Origin: Enoplolaimus lenunculus | Lineage: Eukaryota; Nematoda; Enoplea; Enoplida; Thoracostomopsidae | Length of the DNA: 64,000 nt | Assembly (NCBI GenBank): GCA_030248215.1 | Contig: JASANG010003031.1 | Location: 95,038-159,037, forward strand | Reading direction: 5' to 3' | In this document: one piece after another, positions 1 through 13,745 of the stretch | Layout of the letters: each line of letters begins with the position of its first letter | Position numbering within the stretch: the stretch's first letter is position 1 | Program-made: the position numbers and the translations under genes | The notes under the pieces: model-generated | Seen by the model: only the letters and a program-made list of their open reading frames with translations | Databases searched by the model: none | Told to the model about the DNA's origin: nothing

Positions 1-849
1 ATTGTCGCGGCATAAACTGCGTCCACAGACGGATCCAAAAACTTCAGACAGGGGAGGGGCGAATCGCCAAATGTTACGTTACACAAAAATTGTAAGTGAG
101 GGATTTTATCATTTTATCAACAAAAACTTTCTGAGAGGGAAAATTGTAAGAGGTTGGGGCCATACCATATTGTCACAACAGTTCTGAGGAAAAATTGTAT
201 TTTTTTACAAAAAAAATTTCTCACGAGAAAAAATTGTGAAATAGGAACTTTACCATTTTCTCAAAAAAATTTATGACGAAGGGTGTACGCCCTTATCCGC
301 CCCTCTCTGCATCCGGTAGTGACTGTGTCTATATGGGTATGTCTCACCTCTCAGTGTATTAGTCAAATTCAACATTCTACAGTAACCCATATTTAGCCTC
401 AGAGTGGCAGTTTCTGTGTGGGCAGCCAGGGTTGGAACCGGCCCGAGCCCAAATGTTAGGCCCGCGTGCCTTCGCGAGCCAGACCTGGTCTTGAGCCCAA
501 ACTTTTACCCGCAAGCCGAAATAAATCAGAGCAGTGCGTGTCCTTTTTGTCCCATGCGAGCATGAATTAGACCGCTGGTTTCATATTGTAATAAGATTTA
601 CATACGTATTTTTACAGCTTAATTCCTTTCAATTTTTATAAATACCGGTCTTGGTGTAGCTAAAATTTTGAAAAGTAGGGTTACGTTCTGCAAAAATCTC
701 GAACGAGAGCTTCTTGAGTTTCTAAATCGCAATCATTTGCACCTATGCGGATGTGGAAAGCTTTGAAGTCCACAGTAGTAACAAGCGAGCTTGCTGGTTA
801 TCCAGAATCTTGAACTGCCGACGTTTTTGCAGCTACTGTAAGAAATCCG
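1..849. other. Gene-free stretch, weak repeat
   Basis: No gene is seen. Between about 87 and 282 a motif of the type aaaattgt, followed by tttaccattt/ttatcatttt and a run of A, occurs twice, so this looks like an old diverged tandem duplication. From 427 the sequence CAGGGTTGGAACCGGCCC begins like a hAT terminal repeat and may be the left end of the relic that follows. Confidence 0.35.
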
Positions 850-1056
850 TTAATGATGTACTGGCGTGAAAACACAGTACGGCTTCTATTGTTATCCAAG
901 CTCACTGAACGCGTGCTTGGTCCTGCAAGTTATTACGGACGAATCTGACCGAGATTTTAGTGACGGTGGCAACGTAGTAACCGGGACTCGCAGCCTTTTG
1001 CATCCGTCTATCGTTGGAGCTTTTGTGGCTCTAAAGGAAGCTGCACTGAACAATAT
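850..1056 (+). pseudogene. hAT transposase C-terminal relic
   Basis: This is a decayed tail of a hAT-superfamily DNA transposase. One frame from about 853 reads MYWRENT followed by a LLLLSKLTERVL-like stretch, matching the usual W-x-x-N...L..LA...L segment. A second frame, open from 866 to 1168, reads TDESDRDFSDGGNVVTGTRS followed by LLHPSIVGAF, which is the family's dimerisation signature (SERxFSxxGNxVTxxRxxLxPxxV). The homology passes from one frame to the other at about 905-945, so there is at least one frameshift. No catalytic domain was found upstream. A CAGGG-type end lies at 427; the opposite end was not found. The copy is dead, but it shows that hAT transposases existed in this genome, which suits the hAT-type MITEs elsewhere in the window. 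Confidence 0.6.
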
Positions 1057-4000
1057 TTGGTGGAATATTAAAAATAGTCTTACGTTTTTATATGGTTTGT
1101 TTCATGTCTTGTTTTCTGCTCTGGACTGGCTCCAAGTAGCCAAGGGTTGGATCCGATCATGTTTTTAGGTCCCGGACACATCACACTCAGCCCGGGCACA
1201 GCCCGCATAGCCCGGAAACTCACAAATTTCACATTTATTGGAGCGCAAAACAAACATCAAACAAATGGTACTGTGGTTGCAAATCAAGTGCTTGCCATAC
1301 ATGTCAATCTCTCGTGAGAAAATATAAACAAAAATATAAACGTTCCCATGCAAAACGTCCAGTCGAATAGCAGGAAAACAATTTTAGACCAATGCCCAGG
1401 TTTTGCGTGCGTCTGTTGTGTGTACTGAGTGGCGGATCTGGGCGAGACCTCAGACATAAAGTAATGAAAATTAACAATTACAATTTCGATTCGATTGATT
1501 CTACCAACTAACTGTGAGTTGTCGCCACTAGCAAATCCAGAGGGAGTGGCGGAAGCGTACGGCATCATCAAAAATTGTTTTGTGATAAAAATGGTGAGGT
1601 GTAACATTTGCCGCCCCGCGTCCACATCAGAAATTACTCTAACCGCGGCTGGTTGTCGCAATGAGTCTCCGAGTAATTATAACATTACGGCGGTTCTGGA
1701 TGGAAACTAAAGATAACGTTTAATGATTTTTGTGATGTCACCATTGCTTAGTGTATAACGAAAACTGTCAAAAAATACGTGCTGAAGGTATAATTTCCCA
1801 GTTGTCAAAAACGATTAACTATCCGTTACTACAGATATCTTTACAAGGTCTCAGGCTAAAATTTCTGGCTTAGGTACAAGCTCATTCTTTACGTTAGGCT
1901 CAGGCTTAGGCTTAGGAGTAGGCTCATACTGCTGTTATGGCCCTGTTTGGCCGAACTTGGAAAGTTTATTATTATATGCTTGAAGGAAAAAGTAAGTGAG
2001 CAAAGCTGTAACAATTCAATCATAAAGCGAATATGTTGATATGCACACATGCAAGAATGGGTAATGTCCCCTTTGAAAAAAAGTACGCATCTGTGTTCAT
2101 TTGGTGTACAAAAGGATATACACAGAATGGGGCTGCAATGTTGCAAACACCATTTCGGAGGGGGTCACGTTACTAGAATTAAGCGCGGTTCTTGCGTTTA
2201 AAATAGAAGTGTAACAGTGTGAAAATACCCCCCAAAAAAGAGGGCGGTGGGGTAGAACCAAAACGCAACACGAGCTGGTACATTTTGCACAACACTAAGT
2301 TTCATAGTTGCAAACCTTTGTCTAAGGAATCATCTACTTGTGGTACGTGTATTGTGAATGTGTGTAGTGGGTAAAATGATTTGGCACAAGTATACCCCGA
2401 GGATAAAAACAACAATAAACTGTCCGCAGGTAAAGCACTGGCCAGATAAGAAATCTTTATCCACTTACAAAACTGCGTGTATAATATTTGCAATTATTTT
2501 GATTATATATGACACGTCTAACGTTATAGCCGGAAGAAACTGATATTTTACGTTAATAACAAGCCAACCATAATCTACTTAATACTTTGAGCTTTTAGAT
2601 CTTAAGCTGTTGAAAGCTATGGCATGACAACACTTTGTATATAAAATATCTGACGGTGATCGCACAATATGCATAATAATGCAAGCAAGCTGGCTAGCGA
2701 AGCAAGTGAAAAGCCAATCGCCTTTTTAGTACTGGATGTTAGCACAAAATTTTAGTTTGCATTCTTTAATATTGGAAAACAAGACCTGCGGTGGAGACCC
2801 CCTGGAATCAGTCAAAGTGTGACAGTGTGAAACTGCGTTTGATCAAAATTGTTCGCTTTTTAATTTACATAAAAGTTTTATTCTCCGCGCAGCAAAACCT
2901 CATTAAACGCTAGCGAGAATTAATCAGCGGAAGATCACAAAACAGTTTTGAAAACAAAATATTGACTCGCTGTTTAATAATTAAGTTTTGTTAACGCTTG
3001 AAAATTGATAAAATACGGATTTAAAATTAATATTAAAAGCAATAACGGACGGGTATATCCTGTTGACCGATATACAATAACAATTTAATTTTGCAATGCA
3101 AAACTAATCTTAAAATTTGTCAAAATTTATTTTTGAAAATTTCATTACCTCTCAAACGATCCCAATCATATTTGCTTACATATAATTACGATTTCAACAA
3201 ACGGATATGCATTTCGAAATTAAAATCAAACGTTCCGCTGTTTATCGTTGACGAAATATTTTCGTTCATAGCTGCAGGATCCGTTTTATAAACTGCCAGA
3301 TGCAATTGGAAAACCTTAAATTTGTCCCGTTTTGTAAGGGTCTCTCAACCTTCGGTATGTATTAATCAATCCGAGTGTGGCCCACTTGACAAAGCGAGGT
3401 CTCATCAGCAAGTTAATAAATAGCGCTTTAGGTCATAAGCTCAAAAAATGTTCGTGCGCTCGGGCGAATGTATTGCACCCCCATCGCCCCATTATCAACA
3501 ACCTTGTCCAACCAACCTCTCACCAACTCCAAATAGAGCTACACACATTTGCGAATACAGGCATAAATTAGGTCGAAATCGATAGTGAATTATACTATTT
3601 AACCGTAAACTTCGCAATAAAAAATAGCAACACTTCATCGCTAGACGTTTTCTTCAAGTCTCTGCATAGAGTTTACTATGAGCAACTTTTTACGTGAACA
3701 GGGCTGTACAAAAAGACACACAGAATGTGCAGTGCAGTTTTTCACAATTACCAAATGCGAAAACGTGCAATACCAAATCTCCACACGACGTATGAGCCTT
3801 TTTGAACCGGAGCGTTAACCACTTTATAGTCGAGCGGTAATGGTAAACGTTATCTTAGCTTAAATTAATAGCTAAGAAAAAACCCAAAAACTTCCGCATA
3901 AAAAAGTTAAAATTTTTAGTCATTAATGTTTCTAGACAAAAATTTGCAGTACCTTCCAAGTGCTCATGATACGTGCGACCAGCATCCAGGTGATTCTGGT

Positions 4001-4232
4001 GGGGTATACTTGTGGTCCGAAATGTCACAGCTTTTTCATATTTAAATATTAACCAACTGCGTCGACGGGAGCACAATTATTATTTCGTATTGTATCCGAG
4101 CCATATTTTAGCAAATTTTTCACACGGCACGGAAAATAAGGATACATCTTCCCAATTGCCTTTGGATCCGCAACGACTTGCGAGGTGAATTTAAGTGCAA
4201 TTTAAATCCGTAAACTAAAAATACTGAGTACA
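1057..4232. other. Gene-free, repeat-bearing stretch
   Basis: No gene is supported. It holds a GC-rich tract with gcccgg motifs (1165-1215), a short TTAGGC-like array (1893-1922), and one end of the AAAACGCAAC...TGGTACATTTTG repeat (about 2230-2290) that recurs at 18.4 and 27.2 kb. At about 3660-3845 it carries a piece resembling the left half of the tRNA-bearing MITE of 24.9 kb (atagagtttactatgagca, then a cacacgacgtatgagcc motif). The remainder is featureless AT-rich sequence. Confidence 0.4.
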
Positions 4233-4729
4233 TACTGTAGTGCCCCGAATACGAGGGGTAATAAGAAGGGGTTTCCATTTTAAGTCCCACTAAACAGGAT
4301 TCGGTATCCCGAAGAGACCGGGCGCTGACTGAGTTCCTAAACTCTAATTAGAGTCCATAAATGTAACTCAATTGTAGCGCATAAATGATTGCAGGTCAAA
4401 TAATGCTGAGTTCGAAACCTTCAAAGCATACTTTAGTTTTGAAAGTAAATTCCTAAGCATAACCTTGCATTGTCGCTCAAGCTTTTGATACAAGAGAGAT
4501 AAACGTTTTATTCAACGGATAGTTACCTTGCACTATCGCTCTAGCTTTTGATACAAGACAAATAAACGTTTTACTCAACGGACAGTTGCAATACCAATTA
4601 TATATCAGTAACGAAAGGCGGCGGAGAGCAACTTAAAAATAAATAACAGTCCCTAACCGAATAGCAGGATTTACTCCATGGAGATGTCAAATAAATATCA
4701 GTCCACCTGTTATTCGGGCCACCACAGTA
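4233..4729. mobile_element. TA-flanked MITE (CCCGAATAAGAGGGG family)
   Basis: The element begins TACTGTAGTGCCCCGAATAC and its other end is the inverted version (ttattcgggcc...ccacagta), so it has diverged terminal inverted repeats of about 26 bp, apparently inside a TA duplication. The interior (tccataaatgt...gcgcataaatga) matches the copy at 56881-57300 in reverse orientation. It contains a 63-bp tandem duplication at 4462-4524 and 4525-4587 (accttgca...aacggatagtt). There is no coding capacity. TA duplication suggests Tc1/mariner-type mobilisation, but that is inference. Confidence 0.7.
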
Positions 4730-6569
4730 CTATGGTTAAGGAGCCGGACCTCCTACTTCAGTTCAAGATTACGTATAACGCCTTTGAATCTGAACTCGAT
4801 CAAAGCTAATCATTTACCTCTTTGGAGGCGTAGCCAGGATATCAGTTCTGGTGAGTATAATCTTATGTATAACAAATTTTTACTCTCAACGATCAAGAAT
4901 GTTACTCTAAAATGTGTTAAAAGTACATTTTCTTGTCTTCAGAAATTTCGGGAGCGGATATAACCATTTGATGTCCCTTAGAATACGCCGCAGTTGTTTA
5001 TGTCTAGATGTACTTTCATTAATGAACCAGCTTTAACCTATGACGTGTCGGCAGCATAAACTTGACTGGAGAAAACATGGCTTTGTGGTTATTTGCCGAT
5101 AATCTCAGTCAAACGATAACATAACTTCAAGTTATTAGCTAAAATATTATCGATTATTAAGGCGCAATATCCGTATGCAAATTTTGAACTTTATCGCAGT
5201 GTTTACGTAGAATTTAGGCTTAAAGATTGCCATAATGCGAACAAATATTAAAGATTATTATTTTTTTTAGTTCGAACCTGATAGTAGATTTAGGTTTGAT
5301 TTAAATGCTAAAATATAAATTGAGAATCAGGTTTCTGTAACATAGGGGCCGGCGCCCAAAAATGTTTCGAGGCGTTAAACTTCAATTGTACACTTGATTG
5401 TACGGAATCTATCTTTTCGAATATCGGTTTAATTCGGTCTTAAACTTTTAAAAATGGAAACGGAATTCTTCTTTGCCATTGACTACCTTACATTCGTTAG
5501 CTTTTACCCGAGTCCGAAGCTAGCTCAAGGTTCTGGAGGGCTAAAAAAATTTTCAGGAAGAGCATGCAAAGATTTTAACATGACGTACAAGCGATGTTTA
5601 AATTTTTACACCGGTGGGGCAAATTTTTTTCATTGGGGTGATGCCCTACGGCACCAATGGATTATGACGCTTTGAGTAAATTTTAAATATATACAAAAGC
5701 CTCGGCGATGTATACAATAAGTTTACCAACCAAATTGTAAGCTTTAGGTGGCCGGATCGGCTGATGCTCATACTTAAAGTCATGCTTAAATTTAAGTATA
5801 ACGATTTTATTCGGGACTTGTTCTATATATTAGAAAACTTACAGATATCAATTCGTACACAAGTCGTTCTAATGTTCAAGTTTCCGGATCAGGACCGCGA
5901 CTGTGATGCGCAAATGAGCGACACCGCGCACTTTACGACAATCTACGCTTCTCAGTAAAAGCCGTGAAACTGATGGACAACAGAATTAAAAAATTTCTGT
6001 TACAAATTTAATTCCTGCTTACCCCCCTCTAAACTAACCTGTCTTCTTCATTGGCAATTTCGGGTTGCAGGCCTGTCTCTGATAATTTTAAGCGTAAAGT
6101 CTATTGCCTATTTGTCAAACAATTTAGACGAATTAAGTTTATAAACTCAAGCTGGTGAAGGAACAATAAGATGATAGAATCGAAAAAAATTATTAGTTTA
6201 ACCGAATATACTTATTAGAGCTTGGATATTATAATCAAACAACTCTCAAAGTTTAGATTAATCTTTATACCAGCCATTATATTAATAAAACATTAATCAA
6301 TTCTGCCTTATATACACATCGATATTTATTAATTAATTGCTTTTCAAATAATATTCTTTTTTCTAAGATCGCTTACAAGCTAATAGTAATTTAAGTGAAC
6401 AAAGATACAAAGTTCGTTTCTAAGGTATCATTATCTGTGTGGCAAAAAGTGCTAAAACTTAACTTTCAAAGCCCATATTTACTAAATCAATAATTAAATC
6501 TTTTGCAATATATGCCTCCCTTAAACAAGCATAGGACCATCGCTTACGAATCGGGTCATTAGCTGCTAG
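4730..6569. other. Gene-free stretch
   Basis: AT-rich sequence without a supported gene. Short open frames at 5454-5675 and 5764-5958 have no recognisable domain, no neighbouring exons and no other sign of being coding. Confidence 0.4.
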
Positions 6570-6722
6570 TCAAGGGCCAGGCGGGGCACAACAACCTAGT
6601 AAACGTTTTGATGCTTTGGAAAAGTTTCAACCTTACTTGTATTAAGTCATCAGAAGCCCTTGTATGTCGCTGTTTAAATTTTTTAGTCCCCTCGCAAAGT
6701 GAGCTGGTTACGGACCTGCTAT
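6570..6722 (+). repeat. Dispersed repeat (gccaggcgggg family)
   Basis: One copy of a roughly 150-bp family with the order gggccaggcgggg, aagtttcaaccttacttgta, agtcatcagaagccctt and agtgagctggttacgga. Copies lie at about 6900-7050 (reverse), 13590-13745 and 20630-20800. All are diverged and non-coding. The mobilising machinery is unknown. Confidence 0.55.
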
Positions 6723-6899
6723 GAAATGTAAACGGTGATTGCATAAGTGCTTAAAATAATACCATAAGTGGATATTAGAGGGTAAACAATAGTGATGACT
6801 TGCGCGTTCTCTGACAGCTGACATTTTGCTAAACTTAGTTTACGCTTAAACACAGTTCATATTCAATGAGCCCAAATTACCGAAAAATACACCCACATA

Positions 6900-7050
6900 C
6901 CCGTAGCGAGCTCACTTTGGTAGAGAGGCTAAAATGTCTTAGCAAGGGCATTTAGGCAGTAGGTAGAAAATGACAGTTTGCCATTTTTTATCTAGTAAAG
7001 GGCTTCCAATGACCTACGAGCGGGTCGTTCAAAGTTTCCTTAGCCCAACG
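6900..7050 (-). repeat. Dispersed repeat (gccaggcgggg family), reverse copy
   Basis: Reads gcgagctcactttggtagag, then tttccaatgacctacgagcg..aaagtttcc, which is the reverse complement order of the copy at 6570-6722. It lies about 180 bp from that copy, so the two form a loose inverted pair. Confidence 0.5.
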
Positions 7051-9585
7051 TTATATATTTCTTATTGGGAAGTTGCTTTTTGAGGCTAAAAATATTTAGA
7101 CAATTTTGCAGAATTTTACAATTTACTGCCACTTAAATTTTTAGGAAAAATTAATTTCCTTAAAGTGAACATATATTTTCTTGCACGCTACGCGCACTCA
7201 ATGAAAATACAAAGTTTTCCAATAAAGTTATTCCCTCTCGAAATAAAATGCTTCAAAACCTGCTGCCATTAAACCAGACCAAATGAGAGTTGTTCCATTA
7301 AAATTATTTGTCAAAAGTGATGCTCTTTTTTGTGCTAATATTAAACTATAAAATCTAGAATGACATAGCTATTGGCTTATAATCTCAAATTTGAATCTGT
7401 ACAAAAAACCCCATGGCATTGTAATAATGATAATATTAATTTTTAAATTTAAAATTATTTTGTTTTTCAATTACCTTACTCAAACAAAGCTGATTTTAAT
7501 TTAGCGGTGAGGTAAAAATTGGTCATTTTATTAATTGGTTTTAGTCAAAAAATTGACTCTAAACGTGCCCGGGTATGAAACCAGTCCGGAACAAAGTGCG
7601 GATTGGGCAATAACATTGTGGCACTGCTATTCCCACGGATAAAAACTTGCAAATTGTAAAAAATAGCGAAGACTAAAGCTCTATAATATGGTTTAAAACA
7701 TGTTCTTTATAGGACCGAATATAACCTCAATGTTCATTCAAGTCTGCCAAAACAAGGTCTATATATACCAAGTTAATATAGTGGCGGGACAATGTATAGA
7801 ACATGGCCGTTAATACCGTAGTAATAAATCATATCCCCAATCCTAAGTCTAAACGTAAACAAAAATTTACTCCAAATGTTTAGCTTTTACTCTATTGCAG
7901 TACAACAGAAAAACGTTCCGCCCCTGATATTTACATGGGCCCAGCGTTAGAACCAGGACGGCATAGCGGTATTTTCACTACTAACTTTGTCGTGGTAATA
8001 ATTTTGCGATGCAAATAGTTTGCCGAAACTCAAAATGTGTTTTAAACAAAAAATAAAATCATTTGCGGCTTTCGGCGCACTTTGTCAATCTTAAAGTATC
8101 ATAATATTTGCTTAATGACACTTGAAAAACTATAACATTTCGATACCCAACAAGGTACCCTCGCCTATTGAAAAATCCTACAAACACGACTGTTTGCAAA
8201 AACACTTCAAACATAAGTTACAAGCATTTAATTACATTTTTGATAAAGCAACTGATTTAATTTTTATTGAAACTCAGCAAAAAAATACCTGCCTTCTCAC
8301 AAAATAGAACCAAATCGTTTGAAAACTTCAAAGTAGACCGCTGGAGTACCTACGTACAATGCCGATATACAAAATATAGAACCGGTGTCGTTTTGATTTA
8401 AACTTTTCAAGCGTTTTATCTTCAAAACTTTTAAAATATTTAAATTTTATTTTAAGCTTAGAAAAAAATCTTAAATTCAACTCGAGTTTACACAGAATGT
8501 AAAACTTTTTTATGCCAAAACTAATATGACTTTATTGAATCAATCATGCACAATTGGAGCGGTATTAACCTATTGACAAAAGGTGAATTTTGAAAACTAT
8601 TATTTCGAATGTTAACTTAAACGAGAAAAGCATACTTGAGTTCATTTAAAATAGCGCCGGAGTTGTATATATATTCTCAAATATACTCAGCACCTCAGAT
8701 TACAAATCTGTACCTCACAGTGGAATCCCAACTTAATTGCAGCAAGATTTTTGTAAACAGCAACTTCAGGAGCGTTCGTCATTTTTAATAGCTACCTCTA
8801 CGTCATAATAGTAATTTCAAAAATTTTCAAACTTTTTCTACGATAACCTTTTCAAATTTTACAAGACCTATCACAAACAGGAGTTTTGTTCAGCGCGGAT
8901 TTGGCCAACAGTAGAGAAAATCGTTTGTAATAAAAAAGCGAAAAATTGCTGAAAAAAATCACGGACGCATATTTAGCATAAAAAGTTTAGGACGACTATC
9001 GAACAAGAGTATTCAACTAGCCGAAACATTGCATAACACAAAATGTACCTTGGGCGCGTTGTGTTTTTGCGTTATTGCGCTGCACTTTTGTTGGAGGGGT
9101 CGACGTCATATACAGTTTATATCTGCTGTGGTTCCTAGTGCAAAGAAACCATGGTTTAAAAATAATTAGGGAACGTACGAAATAAAATATTTAAATGTCA
9201 TGATCAACCTTAGACTAAGCATAAATCTAAGCTTTAGCCGAAAAATGAATCTAAGCCTAAGCCTAAAGGAGAGAGGTCCCTATTCTAAGTATGAATCGAT
9301 AGGAGTCTATTTCGCTCATTACAACCATAAATGCATACAGTCCAAAATCAGTAATTAGTCCTAAATAGATTGCGTAAATGCTGGTTTCTAATCATCCAAA
9401 TTTAACTCAGTACGCAATTTTATTCCTGAATAATCAAAGGATAATTATACGTATATTCCTAATGTAATTAATTTAAACCGTAGAAAATGGTTGGCTTAAA
9501 ACTTAACTTGCGTTGTCCAATCAACTGAAGCCCAATTGAAAATAACACTGAAACCGACTAGCGAGGAGAGTGCCTACTTTCCGGA
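7051..9585. other. Gene-free stretch
   Basis: No supported gene. At about 7890-7945 a segment cagaaaaacgttccgcccct with following gatatttacatgggcc matches the right end of the element at 20305-20465. Around 9228-9270 there is a short cctaagcctaaag array. Nothing else was recognised. Confidence 0.4.
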
Positions 9586-9632
9586 GATTAGAAATAAATA
9601 TCAGTCTGACCGTCTCTTATTCGGGACACCAC
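9586..9632. repeat. Fragment of TA-flanked MITE
   Basis: aaataaatatcagtctgacc followed by tctcttattcgggacaccac matches the right end of the family at 4233-4729. Only about 47 bp remain. Confidence 0.5.
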
Positions 9633-12600
9633 AGGTAAATACGACCGGATCAACTCAGCCCACAATTAATTTACGCTCACTTAGAAAAGTGTTCGCATCG
9701 CTTGTAAGTCATGTCATATCAACAACAGAACGCTTCTAAAATTGTTTCACCCTCCCGTAGCATGTTGAACTGGTAACGAGTTTGTTCTCAGATCACATTC
9801 TAACGATCACAGTCTAAATCCAATTCAACGTTTGAACCGCAGTTTTTAATAATTTGTTAAACCAAAAGCGTAGCGTTCGTTGCTGCGGTAAACAAAAAAC
9901 AACCGTTTGAGTTTAAAATTAAATTTATCCACATCAATGCATATACATATATAACATATAATGTATAAAAACATTTCGGCACGTACCAAATTCAACATAT
10001 TTAGGTGGGGGGGGCAATGAATAATATCAACCTGGGCATACGGAGATTTCGAAGTATTTACAAGCGAGACCAAAACTAGGGGTTAAAAGTTTCATGGGGG
10101 TGCTGACCTCTTGGAACACCTTGTGTGTATGCCAAATATGTTTATATATATTATAGTACAATGGGATTATAAACAGTCAATAATACACAACACTATGTAT
10201 AATTAGAATTTAGTAATATAATTTAGTTTAGATCGCATACAAGTAAAATTATGCGCTCGGCACCGCGCAGTTGCAGTTAACTCCCAAGAGGCTAATTGCG
10301 TTGCGCCGGCGCAAATACAACGCTCAAACGATGGTGGTTGGTTTGGTATATATATCGGTAAAACATGGCCTAAAAGTCAAACGTTTGTAAAATTAAACTA
10401 ATTTTTTTACAGGATTAACAATGAGAACAGGTACATATACAAAAGCGGGATAGACAGGATATATCATGCTGAAATTTTTGGACAAGCAAAGGCAAGAAAA
10501 AATCCATAACCAGCAATCGAAAAATAAGTTTGCAGGTCGAAAACAATTTTGTTACATGATATTATACCGGGACCGTTGCCAAGACGGGGTGGCAAAGCGT
10601 CCTGGAAATATTTTGGTCCGACAGAAAATTTTGAACATTGCTTGTTAAGTTAACGAAAACCCTAGTATGCGCCTAACTGAAATGTTTTTATCCTCTGCTA
10701 GTAAGGTGCGCTGACTACGGACTTCAGTTTTATACACTTACTAACTAAAATCCTGACTACGCCACTGACTGACAACGACGTGGAATTCGGTTACACATGC
10801 AAAATAGATTACGGAATTTGGTGAGCGCAAGCCATGTAACCTGTACCGTCAACAAAATGCATCCTTTTTACTTTAAATTAGAAATACGTATTTGTAAATT
10901 GGTCTACAACGAAACAGAAAAATTCAATATTTCACAAATTAATGCTATAAAATGCCAGATCCAGAATTACCTGGCGAGAAAAAAAGTATAACGTAATAAC
11001 CGTTGTGCAACAAATTCTATAATTTTTTAAATTTGAATATTTTTTGAAGCTTAATGATTTAAGAAACATTTAAGTTTGATACAGGTCCAGAACCAAGTTC
11101 TGCGTAGTCGACGGGGTTGTTATGTGTCCCATAGTTGGACAAGCCGAATATGCACTCAGAATGGATTTGCAGCATCTTGAGCTTATCGTAGTTTTTAAGC
11201 AATACTCAAACTAAGTATAGTATTTTACCGCAGAGAAAAGTTTCAAATTTAGTTTAATTATTGGAGATAAATTTGTGACAAAAGATTGTTTTAATCCCTG
11301 TAGAAGGGACCGTAGCCTGGTAAGATGTTCCAAGGCTTGTATTTTGGTCACCAAGCGCTTATGGATCATGGATATTCTATAGATACGTAGCCAGATCTGA
11401 GTGATTGATCCCTTGCATCACCGCTGTTGGTCCGAAAAAAATTTCAAGAATGCAGAATGGTCGTAATTCTAGTGCTGCAAACCCGTATTTTTTCGTTAAC
11501 TGTCACATTTTTGCAATCATCATATCAATATAAAACGCAGATCAATGATCTAAATACTTTCAATATCTACAAATAAATAAATACTTTTAATATTTATATA
11601 TATACACAATTACATATAAATAAGTAATAAATAAATAAATAAACAAACCAGCAAACAACTAAAGATAATCGACGACATAATCACATTAAAACGGTTCAAC
11701 ATTTTTTGTTAAAAATAACAAAATTTTCAAAAATTGATTCAAAAAATTAATGATTTTTCTTTCTTTCTTTCTTTTTTTGTGGAAATTTATGACATAAATT
11801 GTTGATTCGACCAAAACGTTACGTTAAGGTCGGCGAACGACAAATTGGTCAATCTATGCTCCTGGGGCATCTCAGAAGCGAGAAGGGAGGGGGGGTGCGG
11901 CCTTTTATGCAAATTCAAATAACGTCCAGCAAAACAATATACACGCTTTACTGGATTGAACCGCGTAATGTCTAGAGGTTGCGGAAATCAAATCTTAAAG
12001 CAGACACTGCTTCGTAAGTTGTCTTCGGGGGTGATTCGACACATACAGCTCCGACCACTGCGTACATATCAGCGTCGCCATACAATAGCAAGCACTATGA
12101 AAACCTTAACCAGAATTTCAGTTCGGGAGAATGCTATTTTGTGGAAAAGAAGATTTTTTAGACATCTACAATCGCGAAGGTTATTTGAAAGCCTACTGCA
12201 ACGGATTTCTTTTTGATTCTACATATGTTTCGGGCCACTGTATTTCTATCCTTGTATACGCTCCTGCTGCTCTGCACCTACTTATGTAAATATTGATTTA
12301 TAACGGGTGTTTGCATGAGAGAATAGGATTTAAACCAGCGACATATAGAGTGAAAAGGGTATTTTCAAAAACGTAGCACAACCTGCAGGATCGTAGGGGT
12401 CAAAATCATACCATTATATATAAACATATATATACATTTTATATATGTATAAATTTATGCATATATAATATAGGTGAATTATATTGGATTACTTCCGTAA
12501 GAACGGATAAAAGTTGTTAGACCGTAATAGTAAAACAAACACAATTTATATATAAATATGTTATAAATTACAACATTAAAGAAAATGTTATCATTTTCAA

Positions 12601-13589
12601 GGCAAAAGTAACAGTACTGTTGCATTAAATAGTCGAGTAATCGTAAAGTTTAAGTTCATTTTTGAGTTATTTTTGCTGTAATTTCGAACTTTTAAAATAT
12701 AATATATTGACAACTAAATAAATTTTGATAAATATACCCGATTTCAAACGTTTTACCGTTAAAATTATTAGGACAAAGACAGACAGAAAGAGAAGAGTAA
12801 TGAAAATTTTCGAGTTTAGAAATAACTTAATATTCTCGGACTAAAGCCGCTGCAAGTTTGCCTGAGTTTCGTGTACTTCTAAACGACAGTTATATAATCG
12901 TAAAATTAAATATATAATCGTAAAATTAAATGTATAACTTTGTGTTAAATCTACTCGCGTCATTCCCTGTTATATATGTCGTAGACCATACACCTATTTA
13001 TTTGTTCAAGTATGGCGCCTGAGATGTCGAATCACAAATTGTTTATATATACCAAAAAGAGCGTTTTAGCGTTTTCCAATTTTCAGCTACCACAAAACCT
13101 AATACAACCAAGTTACCAGACCAAACGGATTTAGATTAAGAAAATATCACGACAAAATTCACGCCGATCTTCTTACAGACTTGTTCTTTTAGACCTATTT
13201 TGTCACACCATAAACACTCCGCTTTCTGGGCCAAACCTCCGGAATAAGCAAGACTAAGCTGTTATTTGCTCTAGTTACAGTCATGGTGCAAGATTCGCCC
13301 CTCACATATATATACCGGCTGTTGTACATCTCTCGCTAACAGGCTTAGGCTTAAATGTAGGGGTTTAGTGTACAAGAGCCAAATGCTCGCGAACTGTCGA
13401 TAAAGCATCCTGTTGTGCCCAACTTTGCCTGAAATATCAAGTTTGGAGAGTCCTCGTGGAGTTCCACTTTTGAAAATTTTTAGGTACCTTACTATGACAG
13501 GCGATGCAGAACTAAAATCTACAGTAATCCCTTAGTCATGACCAGCTTATATACTTGTCAGATAGAGTTAAATAAGGCGTAGATCAGGC
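9633..13589. other. Gene-free stretch with AT-rich microsatellites
   Basis: No supported gene. It holds an AT-rich ataaataaat tract (11570-11655), a short (TTTC)n run (11756-11777), and a 20-bp tandem duplication tatataatcgtaaaattaaa at about 12893-12932. The 86-codon open frame at 11956-12216 has an arginine-rich translation but no recognisable family and no flanking exon, so it was not called. Confidence 0.4.
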
Positions 13590-13745
13590 CAGTAGCCATA
13601 GGCGGGCTAGAGAGGTTCAGCCCCTCGTGAAAGAATTTTCGCATCAATACAAAGGTTTCAACCTTGCTTGTAAGTCATCAAACTTCGCTGTATGCCCCTC
13701 CTGAAAAATGTTTATTTCAAACCAGCAATGGGATCTGGCTGCGGG
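13590..13745 (+). repeat. Dispersed repeat (gccaggcgggg family)
   Basis: Reads ccataggcgggctagagagg, then ggtttcaaccttgcttgtaa, agtcatcaaacttcgctgta and agcaatgggatctggctgcg, the same order as the copies at 6570-6722 and 20630-20800. Confidence 0.5.

Noticed and set aside
1284-1661. 125-codon open frame on the minus strand and its overlap on the plus strand
   Set aside because: Both strands are open over the same stretch, no family signature is present, and it lies in repeat-rich DNA next to a transposase relic.
1893-1922. Telomere repeat (TTAGGC)
   Set aside because: The array is short, degenerate and interstitial, and the same motif recurs inside small dispersed repeats, so it is not a chromosome end.
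11956-12216. 86-codon arginine-rich open frame
   Set aside because: No domain, no flanking exons and no other copy; consistent with chance.
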